Under the pieces are notes generated by a model, which worked only from the letters and a program-made list of their open reading frames with translations, ran no database searches and was not told the DNA's origin. The position numbers and the translations under genes are program-made. Of a stretch of 64,000 bases of DNA, positions 8,272 to 17,089 are shown piece by piece. The DNA comes from Streptomyces sp. Ru62 (GTDB lineage Bacteria; Actinomycetota; Actinomycetes; Streptomycetales; Streptomycetaceae), in NCBI RefSeq assembly GCF_002920615.1, contig NZ_PQSU01000010.1, positions 1-64,000 of the forward strand, in the 5' to 3' direction. Each line of letters begins with the position of its first letter. The first letter of the stretch is position 1.

Positions 8272-9087
8272 GTGGCAGGAGTCGCACGCCGCCGTCTCGA
8301 CGCGGAGCTGGTCCGCCGGAAGCTCGCCCGCTCGCGCGAGCACGCCAGCCAGCTGATCGCCGCCGGGCGGGTCACCGTCGGCAAGACCGTGGCGACCAAG
8401 CCGGCCACGCAGGTGGAGACCGCGGCGGCGATCGTCGTCCAGGCCGACGACAGCGATCCCGACTACGTCTCCCGGGGCGGGCACAAGCTCGCCGGCGCGC
8501 TGGCGGCCTTCGTACCGCGGGGGCTCGTCGTCGAGGGCCGGCGCGCGCTGGACGCCGGCGCGTCCACCGGCGGCTTCACCGACGTCCTGCTGCGCGCGGG
8601 CGCCGCCCACGTCGTCGCGGTGGACGTCGGCTACGGACAACTCGCCTGGTCCCTGCAGAACGATGAACGCGTCACCGTCAAGGACCGTACGAACGTACGC
8701 GAGTTGACGCTTGAGGCGATCGGTGGGGAACCTGTGGATCTTGTCGTGGGTGATCTGTCCTTCATCCCGCTCGGGCTGGTGCTGCCCGCTCTGAAGCGGT
8801 GCGTGACGCCGGACGCCGACCTGGTGATGATGGTCAAGCCGCAGTTCGAGGTGGGGAAGGAGCGGCTCGGCAGCGGGGGAGTCGTACGGAGTCCGCAGCT
8901 GCGGGCGGAGGCCGTGCGAGGAGTGGCCGAGAGGGCGTGGCAGCTGGGGCTCGGGGTGCAGGGTGTCACCGCCAGCCCGCTGCCCGGCCCCTCGGGGAAC
9001 GTCGAGTACTTTCTCTGGCTGCGGGCGGGGGCACCCCAGGTGGACCCGGCCGACGTCGACCGTGCAGTGGCGGAGGGGCCGCGTTGA
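8272..9087 (+). CDS. tlyA: TlyA family rRNA (cytidine-2'-O)-methyltransferase
   Basis: 271 residues. The N-terminal S4 RNA-binding domain is RLDAELVRRKLARSREHASQ followed by AAGRVTVGKTVATKPATQV. An FtsJ-like methyltransferase follows: YVSRGGHKLAGAL, the SAM motif DAGASTGGFTDVLLRAGA, VVAVDVGYGQLAWSL, and LVVGDLSFIPLGLVLPAL. In mycobacteria TlyA makes 2'-O-methylcytidine in 16S and 23S rRNA and confers capreomycin sensitivity; the tlyA-nadK-recN order is the same there. The GTG at 8272 follows GCAGGAGCTG with good spacing; longer in-frame starts read through the preceding gene and are unlikely. Its stop overlaps the nadK start. Confidence 0.93.
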   Translation: MAGVARRRLDAELVRRKLARSREHASQLIAAGRVTVGKTVATKPATQVETAAAIVVQADDSDPDYVSRGGHKLAGALAAFVPRGLVVEGRRALDAGASTGGFTDVLLRAGAAHVVAVDVGYGQLAWSLQNDERVTVKDRTNVRELTLEAIGGEPVDLVVGDLSFIPLGLVLPALKRCVTPDADLVMMVKPQFEVGKERLGSGGVVRSPQLRAEAVRGVAERAWQLGLGVQGVTASPLPGPSGNVEYFLWLRAGAPQVDPADVDRAVAEGPR

Positions 9088-10001
9088 CACAGAACCTGGC
9101 GCGTACTGTTTTCCTGCTCGCCCACACCGGGCGGCCCGCGGCGATCCGCAGTGCGGAACTCGTCGTCAAGGGCCTGCTGCGGCATGGCATCGGGGTGCGG
9201 GTGCTGGAGGAGGAGGCGCGCGACCTGCCGCTCCCGGACGAGGTGGCCCTCGTCAAGGAGGCGACCCCGCAGTGCCTGGACGGGTGCGAGCTGCTGATCG
9301 TGCTGGGCGGTGACGGCACGCTGCTGCGCGGCGCCGAGTTCGCGCGGGCCTCCGGGGTGCCGATGCTCGGCGTCAACCTCGGGCGTGTCGGGTTCCTCGC
9401 GGAAGCCGAGCGGGACGACCTCGACCGGGTCGTGGACCGGGTGGTGGCGCGCTCGTACGAGGTCGAGGAGCGGATGACCGTCGACGTCGTCGTGCACCGC
9501 AACGGCGACATCGTGCACACCGACTGGGCGCTGAACGAGGCGGCCGTGCAGAAGGCCGGCGCCGAGAAGCTGCTGGAAGTCGTCCTGGAGATCGACGGGC
9601 GGCCGGTCACGGGTTTCGGGTGCGACGGCGTCGTGCTGTCCACGCCGACCGGGTCCACGGCGTACGCCTTCTCCGCCGGGGGGCCGGTGGTGTGGCCGGA
9701 GGTGGAGGCCCTGCTGATGGTGCCGATCAGTGCGCACGCCCTGTTCGCCAAGCCGCTGGTCACCTCGCCGGACTCGGTGCTGGCGGTGGAGGTGCTGCCG
9801 CACATCCCGCCGGGGGTCCTGTGGTGCGACGGGCGGCGGACCGTGGAGCTGCCGCCGGGGGCGCGGGTCGAGGTGCGGCGGGGAGCCGTGCCGGTACGGC
9901 TGGCCCGGCTGCACCATTCGTCCTTCACCGACCGTCTTGTCGCGAAGTTCGCGCTGCCCACCACGGGATGGCGGGGCGCGCCCCACCACCCCTCGGAGTG
10001 A
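9084..10001 (+). CDS. nadK: NAD kinase
   Basis: 305 residues starting at TTG 9084, which overlaps the tlyA stop (TTGA), with GGAGGGG upstream. The catalytic GGDGT motif is in VLGGDGTLLRGAEFARA near residue 75, the NE/D motif in TDWALNEAAVQKAG, and the glycine-rich NAD site in CDGVVLSTPTGSTAYAFSAGGPVVWP. It phosphorylates NAD to NADP and is normally essential. The three genes tlyA, nadK and recN are consecutive and co-directional, but 51 bp and a separate candidate promoter precede recN. Confidence 0.95.
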   Translation: MTQNLARTVFLLAHTGRPAAIRSAELVVKGLLRHGIGVRVLEEEARDLPLPDEVALVKEATPQCLDGCELLIVLGGDGTLLRGAEFARASGVPMLGVNLGRVGFLAEAERDDLDRVVDRVVARSYEVEERMTVDVVVHRNGDIVHTDWALNEAAVQKAGAEKLLEVVLEIDGRPVTGFGCDGVVLSTPTGSTAYAFSAGGPVVWPEVEALLMVPISAHALFAKPLVTSPDSVLAVEVLPHIPPGVLWCDGRRTVELPPGARVEVRRGAVPVRLARLHHSSFTDRLVAKFALPTTGWRGAPHHPSE

Positions 10002-10052
10002 CATAGGCGGGCCATGTGCGTTCCCGGCCCCGGACCTCGTATGGTCTGTTCC

Positions 10053-11783
10053 GTGTTGGAGGAGATGCGGATACGGTCGCTCGGGGTCATCGACGATGCC
10101 GTCGTCGAGCTGTCGCCGGGGTTCACCGCCGTCACCGGTGAGACGGGTGCGGGCAAGACCATGGTGGTCACCAGCCTGGGGCTGCTGCTCGGCGGCCGGG
10201 CGGATCCGGCGCTCGTGCGGATCGGGGCGGAGAAGGCGGTGGTGGAGGGGCGGGTCGCCGTACCCCCCGGCGCCGCCGCCGTCGTGCGTGCCGAGGAGGC
10301 CGGGGCCGAGCTGGACGACGGGGCCCTGCTGATCAGCCGTACCGTTTCCGCCGAGGGCCGCTCCCGGGCGCACCTGGGCGGGCGCAGCGTGCCCGTCGGG
10401 CTGCTCGCCGAGCTGGCCGACGACCTGGTGGCCGTGCACGGGCAGACCGACCAGCAGGGGCTGCTGAAGCTGTCCCGGCAGCGGCAGGCGCTCGACCGGT
10501 ACGCGGGCGACGCCGTCGCCGTGCCGCTCGCCAAGTACGGCGAGGCGTACAAGCGGCTGCGGGCCGTCTCCGCCGAGCTGGAGGAGATCACCACGCGCGC
10601 GCGTGAGCGGGCGCAGGAAGCCGACATGCTGCGGTACGGGCTCGACGAGATCGCCGCCGTGGAGCCGCGGGCCGGCGAGGACGTGGAGCTGGCCGAGGAA
10701 GCCGAGCGGCTGGGGCACGCCGAGGCGCTGTCGTCCGCCGCGACGGCCGCGCACGCCGCTCTCGCGGGCAATCCGGAGGACCCCGAGGGGATCGACGCCT
10801 CGACCCTCGTCGCGGGCGCACACCGGGCCCTGGAGGCCGTGCGGTCGCACGATCCGGCACTGTCCGCGCTCGCCGACCGGATCGGGGAGATCGGCATCCT
10901 GCTCGGTGACGTGGCGGGTGAGCTGGCGGGGTACGCCGACGATCTCGACGCCGACCCGCTGCGGCTGGCCGCGGTGGAGGAGCGCCGGGCCGCCCTGAAC
11001 GCGCTGACCCGCAAGTACGGGGACGACGTCGCCGGTGTCCTGGCCTGGGCCGAGCGGAGCGCCGCGCGGCTCACCGAGCTGGACGGCGACGACGAGCGGA
11101 TCGAGGAGCTGACGGCCGAGCGGGACGCGCTGCGCACCGAGCTGGGCGGGCTCGCGCAGGCGCTGACGGACGCGCGGACGGAGGCCGCCGAGCGGTTCGC
11201 CGCCGCCGTGACCGCCGAGCTGGCCTCGCTGGCGATGCCTCACGCGCGGGTGTCCTTCGACATCCGCCAGACCGAGGACCCGGAGGGCGTCGAGGTCGGC
11301 GGGCGGACGGTCGCCTACGGCCCCTCGGGCGTGGACGAGGTCGAGCTGCTGCTCGCCCCGCACCCGGGCGCCCCGCCGCGGCCCATCGCCAAGGGCGCGT
11401 CCGGCGGTGAGCTCTCCCGCGTGATGCTGGCCGTCGAGGTGGTGTTCGCGGGCACCGACCCGGTGCCGACGTACCTCTTCGACGAGGTCGACGCGGGTGT
11501 CGGCGGCAAGGCGGCGGTCGAGATCGGCCGGCGGCTGGCGAAGCTCGCCAGGACCGCGCAGGTCGTCGTGGTCACCCACCTGCCCCAGGTCGCCGCGTTC
11601 GCCGACCGTCAGCTGCTGGTGGAGAAGACCAACGACGGCTCCGTGACCCGCTCCGGGGTGAAGGTCCTGGAGGGCGAGGAGCGCGTCCGAGAGCTGTCCC
11701 GCATGCTGGCGGGCCAGGAGGACTCCGAAACGGCCCGCGCCCACGCGGAGGAACTCCTGGCGACGGCCAGGGCGGACCTCTAG
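10053..11783 (+). CDS. recN: DNA repair protein RecN
   Basis: 576 residues from the GTG at 10053. SMC-like ATPase: Walker A GETGAGKTMVVTSLGLLLGG near residue 28, a central coiled-coil region rich in EELTAERDALRTELGG, then the signature KGASGGELSRVMLAVEVVFAG and Walker B YLFDEVDAGVGGKAAVEIGRRLAKLA, ending with TRSGVKVLEGEERVRELSRMLAG. RecN acts early in double-strand-break repair. TATGGT at 10040-10045 lies seven bases before the GTG, and no ribosome site is seen, so a leaderless transcript is likely; an ATG at 10014 would add 13 unconserved residues. I see no LexA-type box in the 51-bp gap. Confidence 0.93.
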   Translation: MLEEMRIRSLGVIDDAVVELSPGFTAVTGETGAGKTMVVTSLGLLLGGRADPALVRIGAEKAVVEGRVAVPPGAAAVVRAEEAGAELDDGALLISRTVSAEGRSRAHLGGRSVPVGLLAELADDLVAVHGQTDQQGLLKLSRQRQALDRYAGDAVAVPLAKYGEAYKRLRAVSAELEEITTRARERAQEADMLRYGLDEIAAVEPRAGEDVELAEEAERLGHAEALSSAATAAHAALAGNPEDPEGIDASTLVAGAHRALEAVRSHDPALSALADRIGEIGILLGDVAGELAGYADDLDADPLRLAAVEERRAALNALTRKYGDDVAGVLAWAERSAARLTELDGDDERIEELTAERDALRTELGGLAQALTDARTEAAERFAAAVTAELASLAMPHARVSFDIRQTEDPEGVEVGGRTVAYGPSGVDEVELLLAPHPGAPPRPIAKGASGGELSRVMLAVEVVFAGTDPVPTYLFDEVDAGVGGKAAVEIGRRLAKLARTAQVVVVTHLPQVAAFADRQLLVEKTNDGSVTRSGVKVLEGEERVRELSRMLAGQEDSETARAHAEELLATARADL

Positions 11784-12114
11784 GAGCCGGCCGGGTGGGC
11801 TGTGCCGCTCGCCCGGCCCGCGGTGTCACTCCTGGGCGGTTCATGCGTTGCCGCGCCATGTGACAGGCCCAGGCGTGGGTCGACACCTTCTCGGCGTCCG
11901 CGACGTCCGCGGCCTCGGCACGGTGGTCCGCGCACAGCAGGGCGAAGTCGCGTACGTCGTGGGAGCCGCCCAACTGGGTGGGGACGACATGAGCACGCTC
12001 CACGGGGGTCCGCCAGCAGACGAGGCAGGCGGCCTCCATCCCCAGGTGGTCGACGATGGCCTGCACCGTGGGCCGCGTCCCGGGCAGGTCCGGGTGGTGC
12101 TCGCGGGGCTGCAC
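11572..12114 (-). pseudogene. HNH endonuclease-like gene, probably frameshifted at its 3' end
   Basis: The minus frame encodes CLVCWRTPVERAHVVPTQLGG, then FALLCADHR and DVADAEKV, the pattern of small HNH proteins in Streptomyces (CxxCW, a histidine after PVERA, LLCxxHH). Here the second histidine is replaced (DHR). After the DVADAE motif, about 105 more residues simply read the opposite strand of recN, overlapping it by 212 bp, which is not believable as protein. A neighbouring minus frame stops at 11841, where the family would normally end, suggesting a frameshift. The start (GTG 12114) has no ribosome site. It is probably a decayed gene; a sequencing frameshift cannot be excluded. Confidence 0.5.
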
Positions 12115-12648
12115 AGGGAGAGCCGGGGCATCGTGGCAGGCGGCACCGACAACGGCCGGGCGCCGGTGGGGAGTAGTACGCCGTCAGGGACTCGGGGCGA
12201 ACGCCCTCGGTGCCGCGTCGGGGGCGTTCGTGGCGGCGGGAAACCGGCGCGCGGGGCTGCTCGCGCACGCCGTCGCTCTGGGGACCGTGGCCCGGTACGG
12301 GGACCGGGCCGGCGTCTGGGCGCCGGCCCCGTGAGCGGCTGACCTCGTCGGATGCCCTTGCACACCGTTCGGCCGCGGCAGGCGTTCCCTCACCCGTGTG
12401 GGTGATGTGCTCCGGCGCATTGCCCCGGCCCGCCGCACGGTGCGCCCTCCTGGATGTCCCTGAACGGCCGTACGCCCTGGCATGCTTGGCAGGGAACGCG
12501 GGGCGGGCAGCGGGTACGGAGGGTCCGCCCGGGAGGCGCGCGGGGTGCGTCCTTCCGCCCCCCTGAGCCCGCTACCTTCTGTACGTTTCCTCGTGACCAC
12601 CCCACGTGAACCTCTTGCCCGTCCCCGTGAACCAGGAGCCCCGGCCCC
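12115..12648. other. 534-bp intergenic region, no gene supported
   Basis: All frames here carry unconserved, arginine-rich translations. A short inverted repeat (CCTCACCC...GGGTGATG, near 12391-12408) is the only structure noticed. The right end must hold the promoter of the glycosyltransferase gene; GCTACCTT near 12570 is a weak -10 candidate. Confidence 0.5.
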
Positions 12649-13851
12649 GTGAGCCCCCTGAGCAGCAACGCACCGCACGGCCAGTCGCCGCTGCGCACCG
12701 TGCAGGTGCTCGGCGGAGGCAACGCCGGCAGCAGCGCGCACGTGCGCTCCCTGGCCGAGGGACTGGTGGCGAGGGGCGTGCGGGTGACCGTGTGCGCCCC
12801 CGTCGAGGCCGATCACGCCTACGACTTCATCGGGGTCGGTGCCGAGCACGTGCACGTGCCGCGCAGCAGCGACCCCGTCTCCGTGGCCGCGCTCCGGACC
12901 GCCTGCGCGAACGCCGACCTGGTGCACGCGCACGGCCTGCACGCCTCCTTCCGGACCGTGCTCGCGCTCAGCGGGCGCACCACCCCGCTGGTGGTCACCT
13001 GGCACAACCGGGCTCACGCGCAGGGCCCGCGGGCGCATCTGCTGCGGCTGCTGGAACGGCGCGTGATGAGGACCGCGGCCGTGGTCCTCGGCACCAGCCC
13101 CGACCTGGTCGACCGGGCCCGGCGGACCGGCGCGCGCGACGCCCGGCTCGCGGCCGTCGCCCTGCCGGGCCGGCACCGCACCGGCGGCCTCCTCGACGCC
13201 GACGCCCCCGACCTCGGCACCCTGGACGCCTTCGACGGCCCCGACCGCGACGACCGCGACGACCCCGACCGGCTGCGGCCCAAGACCCGGGCCGAACTCG
13301 GCGCCACCGGACGCCCGTTGCTCATCGCGGTCGGCTCCCTGGACCGGCACCGCGGCTACGACGTCCTGCTCGACGCGGCCCGTGCCTGGCGCCACCTCGA
13401 CCCGGTGCCGCTGGTGGTCGTCGCGGGGGAGGGGCCGCTGCGGCCGGTGCTGCAGCGGCGGATCGAGGACGAGGAGCTGCCGGTGCGGCTCATCGGGCAC
13501 CGCGAGGACGTCCCCGAGCTGCTCGCCGCCGCCGACCTCGCGCTGCTGACCAGCAGTTGGGAGTCGCGGTCCGTCCTCGCCCAGGAGGCGCTGCACGCGC
13601 GCGTACCGCTCGTCGCCACCCGCGTAGGCGGCATCCCGGACCTCGTCGGCGACGCGGCCGAACTCGTCCCGTACGGCGACCCGGAGGCCCTCGCCGACAC
13701 CGTGGTACGGCTCCTCGCGGACCCGGAGCGCTGCGCGGCGCTGCGCGAGCGCGGGACGCGGCAGGCCGCCACCTGGCCGACCGAGGACGAGACCGTCGCC
13801 CAAGTGCTCAGCGTGTACGACGAGTTGACCCAGCCGAGACCACTGGCCTGA
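12649..13851 (+). CDS. GT4 family glycosyltransferase
   Basis: 400 residues, GT-B fold. The N-terminal domain opens with VQVLGGGNAGSSAHVRSLAEGL and has DLVHAHGLHASF and TWHNRAHAQG. The C-terminal domain holds LIAVGSLDRHRGYDVLLDAA, VAGEGPLRPVLQRRI, LIGHREDVPELLAAADL and the donor-binding SSWESRSVLAQEALHARVPLVATRVGGIPDLVG. A loop of aspartate and arginine residues (FDGPDRDDRDDPDRLR) sits between the domains. Retaining GT4 enzymes use nucleotide sugars; acceptor and sugar are unknown. It is transcribed convergently with the PucR gene, with only 6 bp between them. The GTG at 12649 is the earliest start that does not add unconserved sequence. Confidence 0.9.
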   Translation: MSPLSSNAPHGQSPLRTVQVLGGGNAGSSAHVRSLAEGLVARGVRVTVCAPVEADHAYDFIGVGAEHVHVPRSSDPVSVAALRTACANADLVHAHGLHASFRTVLALSGRTTPLVVTWHNRAHAQGPRAHLLRLLERRVMRTAAVVLGTSPDLVDRARRTGARDARLAAVALPGRHRTGGLLDADAPDLGTLDAFDGPDRDDRDDPDRLRPKTRAELGATGRPLLIAVGSLDRHRGYDVLLDAARAWRHLDPVPLVVVAGEGPLRPVLQRRIEDEELPVRLIGHREDVPELLAAADLALLTSSWESRSVLAQEALHARVPLVATRVGGIPDLVGDAAELVPYGDPEALADTVVRLLADPERCAALRERGTRQAATWPTEDETVAQVLSVYDELTQPRPLA

Positions 13852-13857
13852 GCGGCC

Positions 13858-15504
13858 TCAGGGCACGTGCCGGCGCGCCCTGAGGGCCAGGCTCAACGCC
13901 AGTACCGTCTGCGGGTCGTCCAGGTCGGTGCCCAGCAACTCCCCGATCCGGGCGAGCCGGTTGTACAGCGTCTGCCGGTTGAGATGCAGTTCGCGGGCCG
14001 TCTCCGCCTTGCGGCCGGCGTGCGCCAGATAGGTCTCCAGGGTCGGCAGCAGCGGCGGCCTGGAGCGGTGGTCGTGATCGCGCAGCGGGCCGATCGCCCG
14101 GTCCACGAAGGCGGCCAGGTCCGGGTGGTCGCGCAGCCGCCACAGCAGCAGGTCGATGTCGAGGCGCCGGGCGTCGTACCAGGGCCGGTCGGTCAGGCCC
14201 TGGGCCGCCGTCGCGGTCTCCGCCGCGTGCCGCAGCCCCGCCGAGGCCGCCGCCCAGCCGCCCGCCACCCCGACGACCACCACCGGCGACGGTGAGCCCG
14301 GCCGGCGCATCGCGGCCCGCTCCACCCCCGCCCGCAGCGCCGCCGCCACCCGGTCCGCGACCGCCGCCCGCTCCGACTCCGAGCGCAGCCCCAGCAGCAC
14401 CAGCACCCGGCCCTCCACCGGCCGCACCCCCAGCAGCACCGGCACCCCCACCGCGGCCAGTTCCTCGGAGACGGCGCGGGCCAGCACCGCCCAGCCCCCG
14501 CCGGGGGAGAGGCTGTCCCCGATCCGCATCACCACGGGCAGCAGCGGGCTGTCGCCGGGCTTGAAGCCGAGCACCCGGGCCTGCGCGGGGGCGTCCTCCG
14601 CCGCGATCCGGCCCTCGGCGAGATCGGTGAGGAAGTCACCGCGCCCGCGCGCCGCCAGCTCCTCCTCCTGCCGGGCCTGCATCAGCACCACCGCCAGGAT
14701 GCCCGCGGCCCGCTCGGCGGCGATCCGGTGCACCGGGGCCAGCGGTGAGCGGACCGGCAGCAGCACCAGGCGGGCGCGCACGGCACCGGCGGTCCCGGGC
14801 CCGCCGCCGGGCACGTCCACCACCACCGACCCGGCGGGTGGCGGGGCCTGCTTGTGCGGGCCGCGCAGCCCCTCCCACACCTGGAGCGGGTCAGCGCCCT
14901 CCGGCCCGGCACCGGCGGCGTACAGCAGCCGGCCGTCGGCGGTCTCCAGGAACACCGGGTTGTCGCCGAAGCCGGCCAGGATGTCCAGCACCTGCGGCAC
15001 CCCGCCGCCGCCCAGCAGGGCCTCGGTGCAGCGCCGGTGCACCTCCTCCGCGCGTTGGAGCAGCGCGTAGTGGCCGTTGACGATCTCGGTGTGGATCTCC
15101 TCGGTCACCGTCACGAACGGCACCTCGCGGTGGAGCTGGACCAGCGGCAGCCCGGCCGTCCGGGCCGTGTCCACCAGGGCGGCGGGCAGCCGGGTGAAGC
15201 GCGGGCCCAGCTCCACCACCAGGGCGGCGATCCCGCGCTCGGCGAGGGTGCGCACGAACGCCCGCTGCTCGGCCGGCCGGGTGCCGAGGCCGTAGCCGGT
15301 GGTCAGCAGCAGCTCGCCGCCCTTGAGCAGCGAGGCGATGTTCGGGACCTCGCCCGCGTGCACCCAGCGCACGGTGCGGCCGAGCCGGTCGGCGCCCGCC
15401 AGCACCTCCGGCAGCCCGCTGCGCAGTCCGGGCAGCTCCAGCGCCCGCTGCACGGTGATCCCGGCGCCCTGGGTGTCGGATCGGTGGTCCGTACGGCTGT
15501 CCAT
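13858..15504 (-). CDS. PucR family transcriptional regulator
   Basis: 548 residues. The N-terminal purine-catabolism-type domain contains RALELPGLRSGLPEVLAGADRLGR, VRWVHAGEVPNIASLLKGGELLLTTGYGL and VELGPRFTRLP. A GGDEF-like middle region follows, and the C-terminal helix-turn-helix is ETYLAHAGRKAETARELHLNRQTLYNRLARIGELLG. Such regulators often act on purine or amine catabolism genes. No purine gene is adjacent; the next minus-strand gene upstream is an FAD-linked oxidase. On the minus strand TAGCGT lies six bases before the ATG, suggesting a leaderless mRNA. Confidence 0.92.
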   Translation of the reverse strand: MDSRTDHRSDTQGAGITVQRALELPGLRSGLPEVLAGADRLGRTVRWVHAGEVPNIASLLKGGELLLTTGYGLGTRPAEQRAFVRTLAERGIAALVVELGPRFTRLPAALVDTARTAGLPLVQLHREVPFVTVTEEIHTEIVNGHYALLQRAEEVHRRCTEALLGGGGVPQVLDILAGFGDNPVFLETADGRLLYAAGAGPEGADPLQVWEGLRGPHKQAPPPAGSVVVDVPGGGPGTAGAVRARLVLLPVRSPLAPVHRIAAERAAGILAVVLMQARQEEELAARGRGDFLTDLAEGRIAAEDAPAQARVLGFKPGDSPLLPVVMRIGDSLSPGGGWAVLARAVSEELAAVGVPVLLGVRPVEGRVLVLLGLRSESERAAVADRVAAALRAGVERAAMRRPGSPSPVVVVGVAGGWAAASAGLRHAAETATAAQGLTDRPWYDARRLDIDLLLWRLRDHPDLAAFVDRAIGPLRDHDHRSRPPLLPTLETYLAHAGRKAETARELHLNRQTLYNRLARIGELLGTDLDDPQTVLALSLALRARRHVP

Positions 15505-15561
15505 GCGGCGACGCTACCTGCGACGACGCCCGCAGGACAGCTACCGGCGAACGGCTGCCGT

Positions 15562-16944
15562 CTACACCGGCCGGATGTTGTGGTTGAAGCGGAAGACGTT
15601 GTCGGGGTCGTAGCGCCGCTTCACCTTCGCCAGGCGCAGGGTGTTCCCGGCACCCAGGCCCGCGCGGACCCGCTCGGGGCCCTCGTCGCCGATGAAGTTG
15701 AGGTACACCGCCCCCGTGCTCCACCGCCGCAGGCCGGCGCGCACGTCCCGCACCCAGCCGATCGCCCGCTCGTCGTCGGCCGGGTCCGGCCAGATCGCGA
15801 GGGGGTGCGCCGCCCAGGGCGCGTCCCGGTACGGAACCGGGTACTCGTGCGGACCGGCCGCGACGGCCCCGCCCTGCGGGAACAGCAGGTGCAAGGTGGG
15901 GCTCGGCACCGGCATGCCGTCCGCACGGGCGCAGAAGGCGTCCACGGCCTCGTCCGGCAGCCCGGTCAGATACTCCGCCGACCAGTGGTTGCGCAGCCCC
16001 GCCGGCTGGTCGAGCAGGCACTGCGCATCGGCGTACGGCATGTCACCGGCCAGCTCGACCTCGTGCGGCAGCGCGAGCAGCGGCTCGGCGAGCCCCCGCA
16101 GCTCGTCCTCGCCACCGGCGTACGTCAGCAGGGCCGCGCACAGCGGCGTGCCCACCAGCTCCGGCGGGGTGAACTCCGCGGGCGGCCCGGTGAGGTACAG
16201 CGCCGCGCCGCCCACCTCGTCCGGCCCGGTGCGGAAGATCTCGCGGAAGGTGCGGAGCACGTCCGGTCCGACGTCCGGCGGGAACAGCAGCAGGACGATC
16301 GAGAACTCCGGCAGCTCGTGCAGCCGCAGGGTGAGCGCGGTGGCGACGCCGAAGTTGCCGCCCCCGCCGTGCAGCGCCCAGAACAGCTCGGGGTTCTCGT
16401 CGGCGCTCGCGTGCACCCGCTCGGCGTCGGCGGTCACCAGCTCCACGGCGATGAGGTTGTCCACGGCGAGGCCGAAGGCGCGGTCCAGCCAGCCGGTGCC
16501 GCCGCCGAGGACGAAGCCGCCGACGCCGGTGGTGGAGGTCCGCCCGCCGGTGGTCGCGAGACCGTACGGCTGGGTGGCGCGGTCCAGGTGGCTCATCGTG
16601 GCACCGCCCTCGATGCGGACCGCCTCGGCCGCCGGGTCGACGGTCACCTGGTGCATCCGGCGCAGGTCCACCACGAGCGCGCCGTCGCCCAGCGCGGTAC
16701 CTGCCACGCCGTGGCCGCCGCCGCGCACCGCGATGTGCAGGTCCAGCTCCCTGCCGAAGCGCACGGCCCGCACCACGTCGGTCGCGTCCGCGCACTGCGC
16801 GATCACCGCGGGCCGCCGGTCGACCATCGCGTTGAAGACCGCGCGGGCCTCCTCGTAGCCCAGGTCCCCGGGGGCGAGCACATCGCCGACCAGATCCTCG
16901 CGCAGCGCGGCGAGGGCCGCGCCCGCCTTCGAGAGGGGAGCCAT
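15562..16944 (-). CDS. FAD-linked oxidase (berberine-bridge-enzyme type)
   Basis: 460 residues from the ATG at 16944, which has GGAAGGGGG upstream; a longer start at 17070 is not conserved. The FAD_binding_4 domain carries IAVRGGGHGVAGTALGDGALVVDLRRM, whose histidine is the usual site of covalent 8-alpha FAD linkage, then TTGGRTSTTGVGGFVLGGGTGWLDRAFGLA. There is no cysteine where bicovalent enzymes have their second link, so attachment is probably monovalent. The C-terminal BBE motif is YDPDNVFRFNHNI. Enzymes of this type oxidise sugars, alkaloids or polyketide alcohols; the substrate is unknown. The gap between its start and the next gene holds a repeat-like element. Confidence 0.9.
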   Translation of the reverse strand: MAPLSKAGAALAALREDLVGDVLAPGDLGYEEARAVFNAMVDRRPAVIAQCADATDVVRAVRFGRELDLHIAVRGGGHGVAGTALGDGALVVDLRRMHQVTVDPAAEAVRIEGGATMSHLDRATQPYGLATTGGRTSTTGVGGFVLGGGTGWLDRAFGLAVDNLIAVELVTADAERVHASADENPELFWALHGGGGNFGVATALTLRLHELPEFSIVLLLFPPDVGPDVLRTFREIFRTGPDEVGGAALYLTGPPAEFTPPELVGTPLCAALLTYAGGEDELRGLAEPLLALPHEVELAGDMPYADAQCLLDQPAGLRNHWSAEYLTGLPDEAVDAFCARADGMPVPSPTLHLLFPQGGAVAAGPHEYPVPYRDAPWAAHPLAIWPDPADDERAIGWVRDVRAGLRRWSTGAVYLNFIGDEGPERVRAGLGAGNTLRLAKVKRRYDPDNVFRFNHNIRPV

Positions 16945-17005
16945 GGCCGCCCCCTTCCGGAAAAGGGGCATCTGTCCGGTTCCAGGGTAGGCGGACGGCG
17001 CCCCC

Positions 17006-17055
17006 GGAAGGGGCGCGGGGAACTGCGCGACGAGCCCCGACGCGCCCGCAGCCGG
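17006..17055. repeat. streptomycete intergenic repeat-like element
   Basis: The segment contains GGGGCGCGGGGAACTGCGCG followed by a CCCCGACG and CCCGCAG tail. From memory, near-identical sequences are scattered between genes in many Streptomyces genomes. It is non-coding, and its function is not known to me. A search for its other copies on the same chromosome would settle this. Confidence 0.6.
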
Positions 17056-17089
17056 ACGGAGAGCCCGCACGGCGCCCCTGGCGGGGCGT

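Noticed and set aside
8631..11744. 1037-codon minus-strand frame over tlyA, nadK and recN
   Set aside because: Antisense to three conserved genes and without recognisable domains.
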